Origin: an uncultured Collinsella sp.
GTDB taxonomy: Bacteria; Actinomycetota; Coriobacteriia; Coriobacteriales; Coriobacteriaceae
DNA length: 15,552 nucleotides
Reading direction: 5' to 3'
Assembly: GCA_900550185.1 (NCBI GenBank)
Contig: URRN01000027.1
Location: 1-15,552 of the forward strand
Part shown: piece by piece, positions 1-6,502 of the stretch
Position numbering within the stretch: position 1 is the stretch's first letter
Layout of the letters: every line of letters starts with the position of its first letter
Made by a program: the position numbers and the translations under genes
Notes under the pieces: generated by a model
What the model was told of the DNA's origin: nothing
Databases searched by the model: none
What the model saw: only the letters and a program-made list of their open reading frames with translations

Positions 1-2
1 TG

Positions 3-335
3 AGGGTGACGGCGCCAGAAGGCGTTTGGACGCGGTTTTTCTCGGTGCAAAGGACTATCGACATCATTCATACCGCAACACCGCGTCAATGGATCCTGAT
101 CATGGTGGCCTCGCCCGCCGATGCACTCGCGCTGGTTAAGGGTGGTGTGCCAATAACCAAGATCAGCATCGGCCATATGCGGGCGAGGGAGGGCAAGCGC
201 TCTGCAACGCCTGCCATTGCCGTAGGCGATACGGACATCGCCGCCTTCAAAGAGTTGCAAAAGCTCGGCATAGAGCTAGAAATCCGTTATCTCCCCAGTT
301 CCGACCCAGATCCTATCGAGAACCTGCTCGCGTGA
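3..335 (+). CDS. PTS IIB component, mannose/sorbose family (3' part)
   Basis: This is the C-terminal part of a phosphotransferase IIB subunit of the mannose/fructose/sorbose family, a cytoplasmic protein that passes phosphate from IIA to the sugar during transport. The frame is open to the left edge of the window, so the start and the N-terminal part with the phosphorylated histidine lie outside. What is visible fits the family: a strand followed by SPADALALVKGGVPI, then KISIGHM, then a DIAAFKELQKLGIELEIRYLP segment near the C-terminus. The gene ends in TGA at 333-335. A GTG at 6 is only an internal codon. No IIC, IID or IIA gene follows, so if it belongs to an operon it is the last gene. Family assignment is from remembered sequence pattern; sugar specificity cannot be given. 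Confidence 0.8.
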   Translation, partial: RVTAPEGVWTRFFSVQRTIDIIHTATPRQWILIMVASPADALALVKGGVPITKISIGHMRAREGKRSATPAIAVGDTDIAAFKELQKLGIELEIRYLPSSDPDPIENLLA

Positions 336-411
336 TTCCTTGGGGACGGAGGAAAACGGATCGTATTTTCCCGTGGAGGAGCGGCGAGATGCCCTCGGCC
401 AGGAATTGGGG

Positions 412-543
412 CCATCTACTACTTTTGGTCGCTTACCTCGAACAACGATGAAAATCTCAATATTAAAACCGCAGGTAGCGAACGTGCGATTTTTGAAAAT
501 AGGGGCGTATGGTCAGGGGTGCGGGAGTAAAAGTAGTAGATGG
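412..543. repeat. 15-bp perfect inverted repeat with 102-bp loop
   Basis: CCATCTACTACTTTT at 412-426 is exactly complementary to AAAAGTAGTAGATGG at 529-543. The enclosed 102 bases carry no gene. The arrangement resembles the ends of a small non-autonomous element or a long-loop RNA hairpin, but no target-site duplication is evident. Confidence 0.6.
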
Positions 544-599
544 GCGCAATCTGTAGCGCGCCGATTTCAGGCATGTTGGCGCATGTGTCGGAGCTATGA

Positions 600-642
600 A
601 AAGAGTGTCCCTTTCGACTAGTCTTTTAGAACGTCAATGACT
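600..642 (+). repeat. Left copy of imperfect direct repeat flanking the ATPase gene
   Basis: AAAGAGTGTCCC, then three differing bases, then CGACTAGTC, TTTAG, ACG and CAATGACT, in the same order and orientation as at 2137-2183. It contains the 8-bp palindrome GACTAGTC. The two copies bracket the ATPase gene and its upstream region. Confidence 0.7.
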
Positions 643-705
643 GCACCACAGCTTAAGCCGTTCGCAAAAACGGCTCCTAAATCTGTTTCGTTAATTGAAT
701 TGCGT

Positions 706-764
706 AAATATGGTTAATCAGATAACCGAAATTTGGTTAAATGTAAACTGTAAATTTGGTTAAA
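706..764 (+). promoter_or_regulatory. Three 23-bp-spaced direct repeats upstream of ATPase gene
   Basis: AAATTTGGTTAAA occurs at 729-741 and 752-764, and a variant AAATATGGTTAAT at 706-718. Start-to-start spacing is 23 bp both times, about two helical turns, so a protein could bind all three on one face of the DNA. The last copy ends 14 bp before the ATG at 779. The likely role is an operator or promoter element for the ATPase gene. Iterons are an alternative, but no replication gene is present. Confidence 0.55.
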
Positions 765-778
765 CGCGCTGATAAACA

Positions 779-2056
779 ATGGTGAAAAATATGCCAAAAA
801 AGTACTACACTCGAATTATCGAAAATGAGCTCGACCAGATGCTAGGGATATTCGGTGCCGTTCTCATCGAAGGACCGAAATGGTGTGGAAAGACAACCAC
901 AGCCGGGACCCGTGCGGCGTCCAGGCTCCTTCTCATGGATCCGTCGCGCAACTTCGAGAATCGCTTGCGTGCCGAGACGGACCCGGCGCTTGCCGTTGCA
1001 GGCGAGGTGCCGCGGCTGATCGATGAATGGCAGGAGGTTCCGAAACTTTGGGACGCGGCGCGGTTTGAGTGCGACAACCGCGGCGGCGAGCCTGGCCAGT
1101 TCATATTTACGGGGTCGGCGACGCCGCGAGACAATGAACGGCCGATGCACAGTGGCGCTGGAAGGTTCGCTAAATTGCGCATGGATACCATGACGCTTTT
1201 CGAGCTTGGGAAATCCAGCGGTGCGGTTAAGCTGTCGGGCATTATTTCTGGCGAAAAGTTCAATGGCGCTTTCGGATCGTTGGATTCTGCCTCGATTGCC
1301 GAGTGCGTTGTCCGTGGCGGATGGCCCGCGGCGGTCGGTCGCGATGCGCTGGCTGCGTCGGCGATGGCGAAACGTTACATCGGCATAGTCGCCGAAGAAG
1401 ATTTGTCTCGTGTTGATGGCTCTCGACGCGATCCCGAAAAGGTCAAAGCCGTCATCGAATCGCTTGCGCGAAATGAATCCACTTTGGCGACACTCAAGAC
1501 GCTCGTAGCCGATCTTGGCGGAGAGGTGTCGAGACAGACGGCGGCATCATATATATCTCTTCTTGCTCGGGTTAGTTTCGTTCGCGATATTCCCGCGTGG
1601 AACCCTGCAATGAGATCTCCGGTGCATTTAAGAGACTCAAAGAAGCATCACCTCGCCGACCCGTCGCTGGCGGCCGCTGCGCTCGGGGCGACTCCGGAGA
1701 CCTTGCTGCTAGATTTCAAGACGCTCGGACTACTTTTTGAATCGCTGGCACTCCATGATTTGTGGGTTTATGCGCGAGCAAACGGAATGAGCCTCTATCA
1801 CTATCATGATTCTCGCGATCTAGAAGTCGATGCGGTCATTGCGGCTCCCGGCGGAACGTGGATTCCGGTCGAAGTTAAACTCAGCTCTGCTCAAATCGAA
1901 GAGGCGTCTGACAGCCTTGTTGCTGTCGAGAAGCGCATGGTTGCCGCCGGAAACAACCCGCCGGTTTCGAAAGTCGTGATCATCGGGTTTGGTTCGCAAG
2001 CCTATGTTACCGAGCGTGGCGTCCAAGTTGTTCCGCTGGATGTTCTCGCGCCGTAA
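779..2056 (+). CDS. AAA-family ATPase with C-terminal DUF4143 domain
   Basis: This is a 425-residue member of the large family of AAA ATPases joined to a DUF4143 domain. These are common accessory genes whose cellular role is not settled. The N-terminal domain has a Walker A motif GPKWCGKTT at residues 32-40, a Walker B-like strand RLIDEWQEVPKLWD at 79-92 (Asp82, Glu83) and FIFTGSATP at 108-116. The C-terminal domain (about 220-425) ends in a PD-(D/E)XK nuclease-like pattern: FES at 320-322, EVDAV at 349-353 and PVEVK at 363-367. Whether it cleaves DNA is unknown. The ATG at 779 has no good ribosome binding site. The in-frame ATG at 791, six bases after GGTG, gives a 421-residue protein and is about as likely. 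The gene stands alone and is bracketed by direct repeats, which suggests it moves or was inserted as a unit. Confidence 0.85.
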   Translation: MVKNMPKKYYTRIIENELDQMLGIFGAVLIEGPKWCGKTTTAGTRAASRLLLMDPSRNFENRLRAETDPALAVAGEVPRLIDEWQEVPKLWDAARFECDNRGGEPGQFIFTGSATPRDNERPMHSGAGRFAKLRMDTMTLFELGKSSGAVKLSGIISGEKFNGAFGSLDSASIAECVVRGGWPAAVGRDALAASAMAKRYIGIVAEEDLSRVDGSRRDPEKVKAVIESLARNESTLATLKTLVADLGGEVSRQTAASYISLLARVSFVRDIPAWNPAMRSPVHLRDSKKHHLADPSLAAAALGATPETLLLDFKTLGLLFESLALHDLWVYARANGMSLYHYHDSRDLEVDAVIAAPGGTWIPVEVKLSSAQIEEASDSLVAVEKRMVAAGNNPPVSKVVIIGFGSQAYVTERGVQVVPLDVLAP

Positions 2057-2104
2057 CGCGACGGTCGAAGCGGGACGGACGCCACCATTGCGCGCGAGGA
2101 CACG

Positions 2105-2120
2105 GCATCATCGATGATGC
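2105..2120. repeat. 16-bp perfect palindrome
   Basis: GCATCATCGATGATGC is its own reverse complement. It lies 49 bp after the ATPase stop codon and just before the right flanking repeat. There is no loop and no T-run, so it is not a normal terminator; a protein-binding or recombination site is possible. Confidence 0.5.
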
Positions 2121-2136
2121 GGCGGCCACATTCGGC

Positions 2137-2183
2137 AAAGAGTGTCCCCAACGACTAGTCGTTTAGGAACGCCCCCAATGACT
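2137..2183 (+). repeat. Right copy of imperfect direct repeat flanking the ATPase gene
   Basis: Matches 600-642 in order and orientation: AAAGAGTGTCCC, three variable bases, CGACTAGTC, TTTAG, AACG, CAATGACT, with small insertions. The two copies are about 1.5 kb apart and enclose only the ATPase gene and its upstream repeats. Confidence 0.7.
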
Positions 2184-2189
2184 AGGTAG

Positions 2190-2222
2190 AAAAACGCCCG
2201 TCGGCGGTGGTGCCGGCGGGCG
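2190..2222 (-). terminator. Rho-independent terminator of galM
   Basis: On the minus strand an 11-bp GC-rich stem (CGCCCGCCGGC with GCCGACGGGCG, one wobble pair, six-base loop) is followed directly by TTTTT. It lies 28 bp beyond the galM stop codon, the expected place for its terminator. Confidence 0.85.
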
Positions 2223-2250
2223 CTGCTGTGCGATATGTCGCGTTGTGGGC

Positions 2251-3303
2251 TTAATGCCTCATAAAGTGGTACTCGATCACATTGCTGTAGGGGTGACCCG
2301 GGCCCACAATGCCCTGCGGGAACAGCGGCTGGTGCGGCGTGTCGGGGTACATCTCTGCCTCGAGGGCAAAGCCGGCGCCCCAGCCATAGTTGGCATCGTC
2401 CTTGGCGTGCTCGTCACCCAGCCAGTTGCCGGTGTAGAGCTGCACGCCCGGGGCGGTGGTGTAGTAGTCCAGCTCACGGCCGGTCCACATCTCCTCGACG
2501 TGCATCGCGCGGCGCAGGTTGCGACCGTACTGATAGCCATCGATGCACAGGCAGTGATCGTAGCCACGGGCCTGCTTAATCTGCGGGTCGTCGGCCTCCA
2601 TGCCGGGTGCGACGGGGCGCAGCTCGCGAAAGTCAAACGGTGTTCCCTCGACCGGAGCGATTTCGCCGGTGGGGATGTTCTGCTCGTTAATGGGCAAGTA
2701 GTGGGCAGCGTTGGCGATAAAGAAGTGCTCACAGTCCATGCCGGCGTTATGGCCGGCAAGGTTAAAGTACGTGTGGTTGGTCATGGACACGTAGGTGGCG
2801 CGGTCGCTCTCGCAACCATACTCGATGCGGAAGACGCCGGTGCGCGTAACGGTAAACACAGCCGTAAAGATTCGGTTGCCGGGCAGGCTCAGCTCGCCAT
2901 CCTTAAGCGAGGTGGTCATGCGCACGGCGTTGTGAGTCTCGTCGAGCTCAACGTTCCATACGCGCTTGTGCAGACCATGCTCAAGATCGCTGTGCAGGTT
3001 GTTGACGCCTTCGTTGGCCGGCATGTGCCAGTCCGTGCCGTCGATGGTGATCGTGGCGCCCGCGGTGCGGTTTGCCACGGGGCCGATGGTCGCGCCAAAG
3101 CAGGCGGGGTTGTCAAAGTAATCCTCGAGCTTATCGAAGCCCAGCACCACATCGCGCACGTTGCCGGGAATATCGGGCACATCGATACCCAGCACGGTGG
3201 CGCCATAGTCCATAATGCGAACGCAGATCTCGGGCCCGTTGAGGGTATAACGATGAACGGAGGTGCCGCACGGCGCGGTGCCGAAAAGCTCGGAAGTGAT
3301 CAT
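2251..3303 (-). CDS. galM: Aldose 1-epimerase (galactose mutarotase)
   Basis: A 350-residue cytoplasmic enzyme that interconverts the alpha and beta anomers of galactose and other aldoses, feeding the Leloir pathway. Family landmarks are all present: NR at 78-79, NNLHSD at 101-106, the NHTYFNLAG block at 176-184 with catalytic His177, GYDH at 247-250 with the sugar-binding Asp249, and GFALEAE at 311-317 with the catalytic base Glu315. The ATG at 3303 is chosen because AGGA lies five bases upstream and the family pattern begins soon after. The frame continues to an upstream ATG at 3363, which would add 20 unrelated residues. It is transcribed away from the DeoR gene, with a terminator just downstream. 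The context suggests that the DeoR protein controls it, but this is inference. Confidence 0.93.
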   Translation of the reverse strand: MITSELFGTAPCGTSVHRYTLNGPEICVRIMDYGATVLGIDVPDIPGNVRDVVLGFDKLEDYFDNPACFGATIGPVANRTAGATITIDGTDWHMPANEGVNNLHSDLEHGLHKRVWNVELDETHNAVRMTTSLKDGELSLPGNRIFTAVFTVTRTGVFRIEYGCESDRATYVSMTNHTYFNLAGHNAGMDCEHFFIANAAHYLPINEQNIPTGEIAPVEGTPFDFRELRPVAPGMEADDPQIKQARGYDHCLCIDGYQYGRNLRRAMHVEEMWTGRELDYYTTAPGVQLYTGNWLGDEHAKDDANYGWGAGFALEAEMYPDTPHQPLFPQGIVGPGHPYSNVIEYHFMRH

Positions 3304-3508
3304 TTGGTTCCTAACATCGAGGTATTTCGGACAAACTGTAGCGCGAACAGGTGAGATTATCACTACACCCCACTAAAGCAGGGGGTATTTTTCTCAAAAA
3401 AGTGATGATTGGAGCTGTGCGGGCGTTCATTTCTGACGCGCGCGAGTCTGATACAATTTGTTCGTTATTGTTTGAATTGACGTGAGCGTGGAACAGCGAG
3501 GACTCATC
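3304..3508. promoter_or_regulatory. Divergent galM-deoR control region
   Basis: This 205-bp gap carries promoters for both directions. On the plus strand a -10-like TACAAT lies at 3452-3457, followed by two TTGTT boxes (in TTTGTTCG and ATTGTTTG), a direct-repeat layout typical of DeoR-family operators. On the minus strand a -10-like GATAAT lies at 3355-3360. The -35 boxes are weak. A short ACCCC/GGGGT hairpin occurs around 3366-3382. Exact start points cannot be fixed. Confidence 0.4.
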
Positions 3509-4273
3509 GTGATTAAAGCGGAGCGACAGGATAAGGTTCGGCAGCTGCTCGAGGAACAGGGAACGGTCTCGGTCAAGGAGATTTCGGATGCGTTAGGTGT
3601 CTCGGATATGACGATCCGCCGTGATCTTGAGGAGCTTGCGAGCCTGGGCGAGATCGAGCGCGTGCACGGCGGAGCCCGCAGTGCGCAGGGCCGTCCACAC
3701 GCTATGCTGCGCCATGAGTATTCGCACAGCGAAAAGCGCACGAAGCATGCCGAGGAAAAGTTGCAGATTGCGCGCCGTTCTGTGGAGCTTATCGAGGAAG
3801 GCTCGACCATCTTTTTGGGCACGGGCACCACGGTTGAGCAGATGGCCTCGATGCTGCCGGCGTTTCGCCTGCGCATTGTGACCAATTCGCTTTCGGTGTT
3901 TAACCTGCTCGAGGCGCGCGAAGACTGCGAACTGTGCCTGGTGGGCGGCGTGTACCGCCGCCGCACCGCCGCCTTTGTGGGCCCTACGGCCGAGGACACC
4001 TTGCGCGCACTGGGGATCAACGCAGCCTTTATCGGCGCAAACGGCATTCTGGACGGCGACGTGTCCACATCCAACATGGAAGAGGGCCGCATCCAGCAGC
4101 TCGCCTTTAGCAAGGCCGACTCGCGCTATCTGATCGCCGACTCCAGCAAGATCGGCAAGCGCGACTTCTACACCTTCTGCCGCTTGGACAGCCTGGACGC
4201 CGTGGTGTGCGAGCCGGGCATCGCCGCCGAAGATCGTGCCGCCATCGAGGAGCATACGCAGGTCATTTGCTAG
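3509..4273 (+). CDS. DeoR-family transcriptional repressor
   Basis: A 254-residue sugar-responsive repressor. The N-terminal DeoR helix-turn-helix (about residues 19-41, VSVKEISDALGVSDMTIRRDL) is followed by RVHGGA, the usual end of the DNA-binding domain. The C-terminal part is the phosphosugar-sensing DeoRC domain, with GTGTT, IVTNSL, the VGG-Y-RR block, FIGANGI, a DST-like segment, and DSSKIGK. GTG at 3509 is preferred because GAGG lies seven bases upstream and the resulting MIKAERQ start is typical. A GTG at 3482 would add nine residues. The gene diverges from galM, suggesting control of galactose or tagatose-type metabolism. The final 131 codons and the following sequence are duplicated at 8629-9027. 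Effector and targets are inferred, not shown. Confidence 0.9.
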   Translation: MIKAERQDKVRQLLEEQGTVSVKEISDALGVSDMTIRRDLEELASLGEIERVHGGARSAQGRPHAMLRHEYSHSEKRTKHAEEKLQIARRSVELIEEGSTIFLGTGTTVEQMASMLPAFRLRIVTNSLSVFNLLEAREDCELCLVGGVYRRRTAAFVGPTAEDTLRALGINAAFIGANGILDGDVSTSNMEEGRIQQLAFSKADSRYLIADSSKIGKRDFYTFCRLDSLDAVVCEPGIAAEDRAAIEEHTQVIC

Positions 4274-4393
4274 CTAACGCTACGGGATTGCCAACAGGCG
4301 ATGCGGGAGGACTTTTACCTCCTGTCATTGTGGAAACCAGCGCGTCAGAGCTACGCGATATGACGCGCAAATGAGGACTCCACTATCAAATCG
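4274..4393 (+). other. 3' flank of deoR with small hairpins
   Basis: Two weak dyads are visible: GGGAGG/CCTCCT around 4305-4325 and an 8-bp GCGCGTCA (4340-4347) with TGACGCGC (4361-4368). Neither is followed by a T-run. Parts of this flank (TAGCTA-CGC, GGAGGACTTTT, CAGCGCG, ATGACG-GCAAAT) recur after the truncated deoR copy at 9027, so the duplication extended past the stop codon. Confidence 0.5.
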
Positions 4394-4689
4394 TCTCAAC
4401 CTGTGATATCTAGGCGGCCAAAAGCGAGTCAAATGTTACAGATCGAGATTTTTGGCTCGGCCTATTCCGTTTGTCTCGATCTGTAACAGCTAGGACCGAA
4501 AAATTCAGCTAGTTGTTACAGATTGAGATTGAGAGGATTGACCTGTGCATTCATCTCAATCTGTAACATCTAGACGTCCAAAACCGGTCTTAGTGTTACA
4601 GATTGAGACAATTCGGCGGGGTCTACCTTGTTTGTCTCGATCTGTAACGGTTAGGACTTAAAAACTCGGCTACGTGTTACAGATCGAGA
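4394..4689. repeat. Dyad-repeat array 1 (four 55-bp units, 80-81 bp period)
   Basis: Four units at 4394-4448, 4474-4528, 4554-4608 and 4635-4689. Each unit is a 15-bp left arm (TCTCRATCTGTAACA), a 25-bp middle (GYTAGGAC, an A-run, then CGGCTA) and a 15-bp right arm (TGTTACAGATYGAGA) complementary to the left. Units are separated by 25, 25 and 26 bases of mostly variable sequence. The first left arm is degenerate. The array fills the gap between the convergent 3' ends of deoR and the GntR gene. Unit 1 is followed by TTTTT and could terminate deoR transcripts. The same family occurs at 10504-10638 and 15313-15447. Confidence 0.9.
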
Positions 4690-4705
4690 CAAAAGAAAAA
4701 GAACA

Positions 4706-5425
4706 TTAGGACTTGAAAATAAAGTTTTGATAAGGGACCCGCCCAGTTAAGACGGTGCGGCAGACAATTGAGATTAGTTTGCCTCCGGAGTCGTAAGCAT
4801 AATGAGTCAGTTCGATGACCGGAAGTTTTGCAACACCATAATTACTGGCTTCGGAATCGCTAAGCTGACGTGCTCTATAGCTTTCCCTAACAGATTGGAT
4901 AGACTTGGACAAGTCGTCCATGATTCTGCTAAATGCCTGAAAATCTAACTGGTTATTCGGAACGCGCGACTTTGAAATGAAGAACGTATCAGCGCCTATG
5001 AAGCTGCCTTCAAGTTCGTAGGTCAATTCAAGACGCTGAATTTCATCGCGACTTTGACATCCAAATTGTTGGAGCATCATTACGGAAATTGGACGACCTG
5101 ATGTGAGGCCGCCGAAATGTTTGGTGATGGCATCCGGATCAACGCCATCGCAATGGCTTGCAAAGTCAAAGTCTAAAAGTGAATTGAGCTCGCTAACGCG
5201 TTTCGGTGCAACAAACGATCCCTTACCTTGGATTCGATAGATACTTCCACGACGCTCCAGCTCACTCATGGCAAGTCGGACGGTTGTTCTGCTTACGGCG
5301 TATTCGTCGCAGAGTTCCATTTCTGTTGGAAGTTTATCGTCTGCTTGATATTCATCGACGATCTGCTTGAGCAGCGCGTCGGTGAGCTGTAAATAGAGTG
5401 GCCGTTTTTCGTGTGTATCGAGCAT
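4706..5425 (-). CDS. GntR-family (HutC/UTRA type) transcriptional regulator
   Basis: A 239-residue regulator with an N-terminal GntR winged helix (residues about 8-75: RPLYLQLTDALLKQI, LPTEMELCDEYAVSRTTVRLAMSELERRGSIYRIQGKGSFV) and a C-terminal UTRA-like ligand domain (about 90-239), which in this subfamily usually senses a sugar phosphate. ATG at 5425 is preferred because GAGG lies five bases upstream. ATG at 5443 adds six residues with only a weak AGG. It follows the TIM-barrel gene on the same strand after a 72-bp gap, so the two are probably cotranscribed, and the pair diverges from the EIICB gene at 6775 that it most likely controls. A+T content is visibly higher than in galM or lacEG. 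The last codons overlap a TTAGGACTTGAAAA segment like the middle of the neighbouring repeat. Confidence 0.9.
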   Translation of the reverse strand: MLDTHEKRPLYLQLTDALLKQIVDEYQADDKLPTEMELCDEYAVSRTTVRLAMSELERRGSIYRIQGKGSFVAPKRVSELNSLLDFDFASHCDGVDPDAITKHFGGLTSGRPISVMMLQQFGCQSRDEIQRLELTYELEGSFIGADTFFISKSRVPNNQLDFQAFSRIMDDLSKSIQSVRESYRARQLSDSEASNYGVAKLPVIELTHYAYDSGGKLISIVCRTVLTGRVPYQNFIFKS

Positions 5426-5497
5426 TAGAGCCTCAGTTTGCATGTTGGTTATACCTGATGATTGCCTCAGTCGGGATGTAACGTGGGCAAGGTAACC

Positions 5498-6418
5498 TTA
5501 ACGTATCACAGAGCGGCTCAGCATGACGATCTGATGCCTGTATCCACGAAGGGCTTGTCCGAGCGTGAAGATATTCTGGGGCAGGCAAATACCGTTCATG
5601 GAGTCCCCGATATGTTGGAGGTCAGCGCCGGCTGCTTTTGCTGCAAGGCCTATTTTCTTAATGGTCTCGCTGTCGCAGGAGTCTTGACTCGTCCCGTTCG
5701 CCGCCATGACGAGAACCTTCTCTTCAATTGACTTGCCTACGTTGTGGGATCGTACAAAGTCTACGATGGCGCGCAGGTCTGCTTCTTGGAAGCAAGGGAC
5801 GGTGTAGGGGGCTGGCACGAGAAGGATATCGACGCCGAGGTCAACAAACTTGCGCGCAATTTCGAGCGTCATGACAGGTTCCGCAACGCCCGCTCCATGC
5901 ATTTTTCCGGCTATGACCAGGCCATTGAAATGCTCTTTGGAGAGTTTAATCGAATGGGCGATTGCATCGTTGGAGACGCCGGTTCCAGGGTTGCCCGTCA
6001 GGCAGATAAAATCAAATCCGAGTTCGTTAGCCTTTTCTAAGGTCTTGGGAGAGACGCGACGACCCATGGGGATTTCCGTTCGGGTTTCAGACATCTCTGC
6101 CTCGTTATCAACTGGCTCCAGATTGACGCCAATGGGCCTTCCGCATGCTCGCTTCACCCAAGTGACCGGGTTTTCATTGAGATCATCTGGAATACCGGCA
6201 ATAACTGGATCGAACACATCGAGCGCGTTAAACAGAAGCAGGTCGGCACCTGCGGCACGTTCGATTTCTGCATTAGTAACGCCGCCGAGAAATTGGGAAG
6301 AGGGTACGTTTTCCGCCATGATGGTACGTCCCTCAGAAGCCAGAATTGCCTGTTTCAGATCCATGGGTGACGTGGCGGCAAAATCGGATGCGGACATGTT
6401 CAGTAATCGTTTGGGCAT
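5498..6418 (-). CDS. Uncharacterised TIM-barrel-like protein linked to PTS genes
   Basis: A 306-residue soluble protein with repeated beta-strand/helix units typical of a TIM barrel: RTIMAENV (31-38), GADLLLFNALDV (57-68), RPIGVNLEP (94-102), GFDFICLTGNPGTGV (134-148), GLVIAGKMHGAG (166-177), GVDILLVPAP (195-204) and VLVMAANGTSQD (235-246). I recall this as a conserved family found beside PTS permeases and sometimes labelled phosphonomutase-like or DUF7916, but no reaction is established and I assign none. Strong candidate active-site residues are the Asn/Asp/Glu/His side chains at strand ends, such as Glu36, Asn64, Glu101, His174 and Asn241. The ATG at 6418 has GGAAG five bases upstream. It is first in a minus-strand pair with the GntR gene and diverges from the EIICB gene, so it probably acts on the imported phosphosugar or its product. 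Confidence 0.75.
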   Translation of the reverse strand: MPKRLLNMSASDFAATSPMDLKQAILASEGRTIMAENVPSSQFLGGVTNAEIERAAGADLLLFNALDVFDPVIAGIPDDLNENPVTWVKRACGRPIGVNLEPVDNEAEMSETRTEIPMGRRVSPKTLEKANELGFDFICLTGNPGTGVSNDAIAHSIKLSKEHFNGLVIAGKMHGAGVAEPVMTLEIARKFVDLGVDILLVPAPYTVPCFQEADLRAIVDFVRSHNVGKSIEEKVLVMAANGTSQDSCDSETIKKIGLAAKAAGADLQHIGDSMNGICLPQNIFTLGQALRGYRHQIVMLSRSVIR

Positions 6419-6464
6419 TGTTACTTCCTTTGACTAGAACGACAGGCTTGTGACATTGTCTCTA

Positions 6465-6482
6465 ATATTGTTACAACAATAT
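6465..6482. promoter_or_regulatory. 18-bp palindrome upstream of TIM-barrel gene
   Basis: ATATTGTT-AC-AACAATAT, arms exactly complementary, centred 55 bp upstream of the ATG at 6418. A candidate operator for the GntR protein or another regulator on the minus-strand side of this divergent control region. Confidence 0.45.
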
Positions 6483-6502
6483 ATTCAATATGTTATATCC
6501 AA

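Larger units (their letters stand above)
336..778. other. Gene-free repeat-rich intergenic region
   Basis: No convincing gene lies in these 443 bases. The one open frame of size (340-621) has arginine- and serine-rich, non-family-like content and no ribosome binding site. The stretch holds a short inverted repeat GGAAAA/TTTTCC (351-371) just after the IIB stop, which could act as a weak terminator. It also holds a 15-bp perfect inverted repeat (412-426 with 529-543), one copy of a sequence found again after the ATPase gene (600-642), and three 23-bp-spaced direct repeats before the ATPase start (706-764). Confidence 0.6.

Noticed and set aside
340..621. 93-codon plus-strand frame after the IIB gene
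   Set aside because: No ribosome binding site, no recognisable family, and it spans an inverted repeat and a dispersed repeat; composition does not look like a protein.
706..764. Plasmid-type iteron origin
   Set aside because: Only three short boxes and no replication initiator or DnaA-box cluster nearby; a transcriptional operator is simpler.
600..2183. Complete insertion sequence or integrative element
   Set aside because: Flanking direct repeats exist but no transposase, integrase or terminal inverted repeats were found; kept only as a finding about repeat-bounded gene content.
2245..3354. Plus-strand open frame of 369 codons
   Set aside because: Antisense to galM, with the same shadow composition (Val, Ala, Gly, His rich); the minus-strand galM has all catalytic motifs.
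3593..4255. Minus-strand frame opposite deoR
   Set aside because: Shadow of the DeoR gene; the plus strand encodes a complete helix-turn-helix and sensor domain.
4394..4689. CRISPR array
   Set aside because: Period and spacer lengths look CRISPR-like, but the repeated part is 55 bp and internally palindromic, arms vary, gap segments are partly similar to one another, units occur in pairs at other loci, and there are no cas genes.
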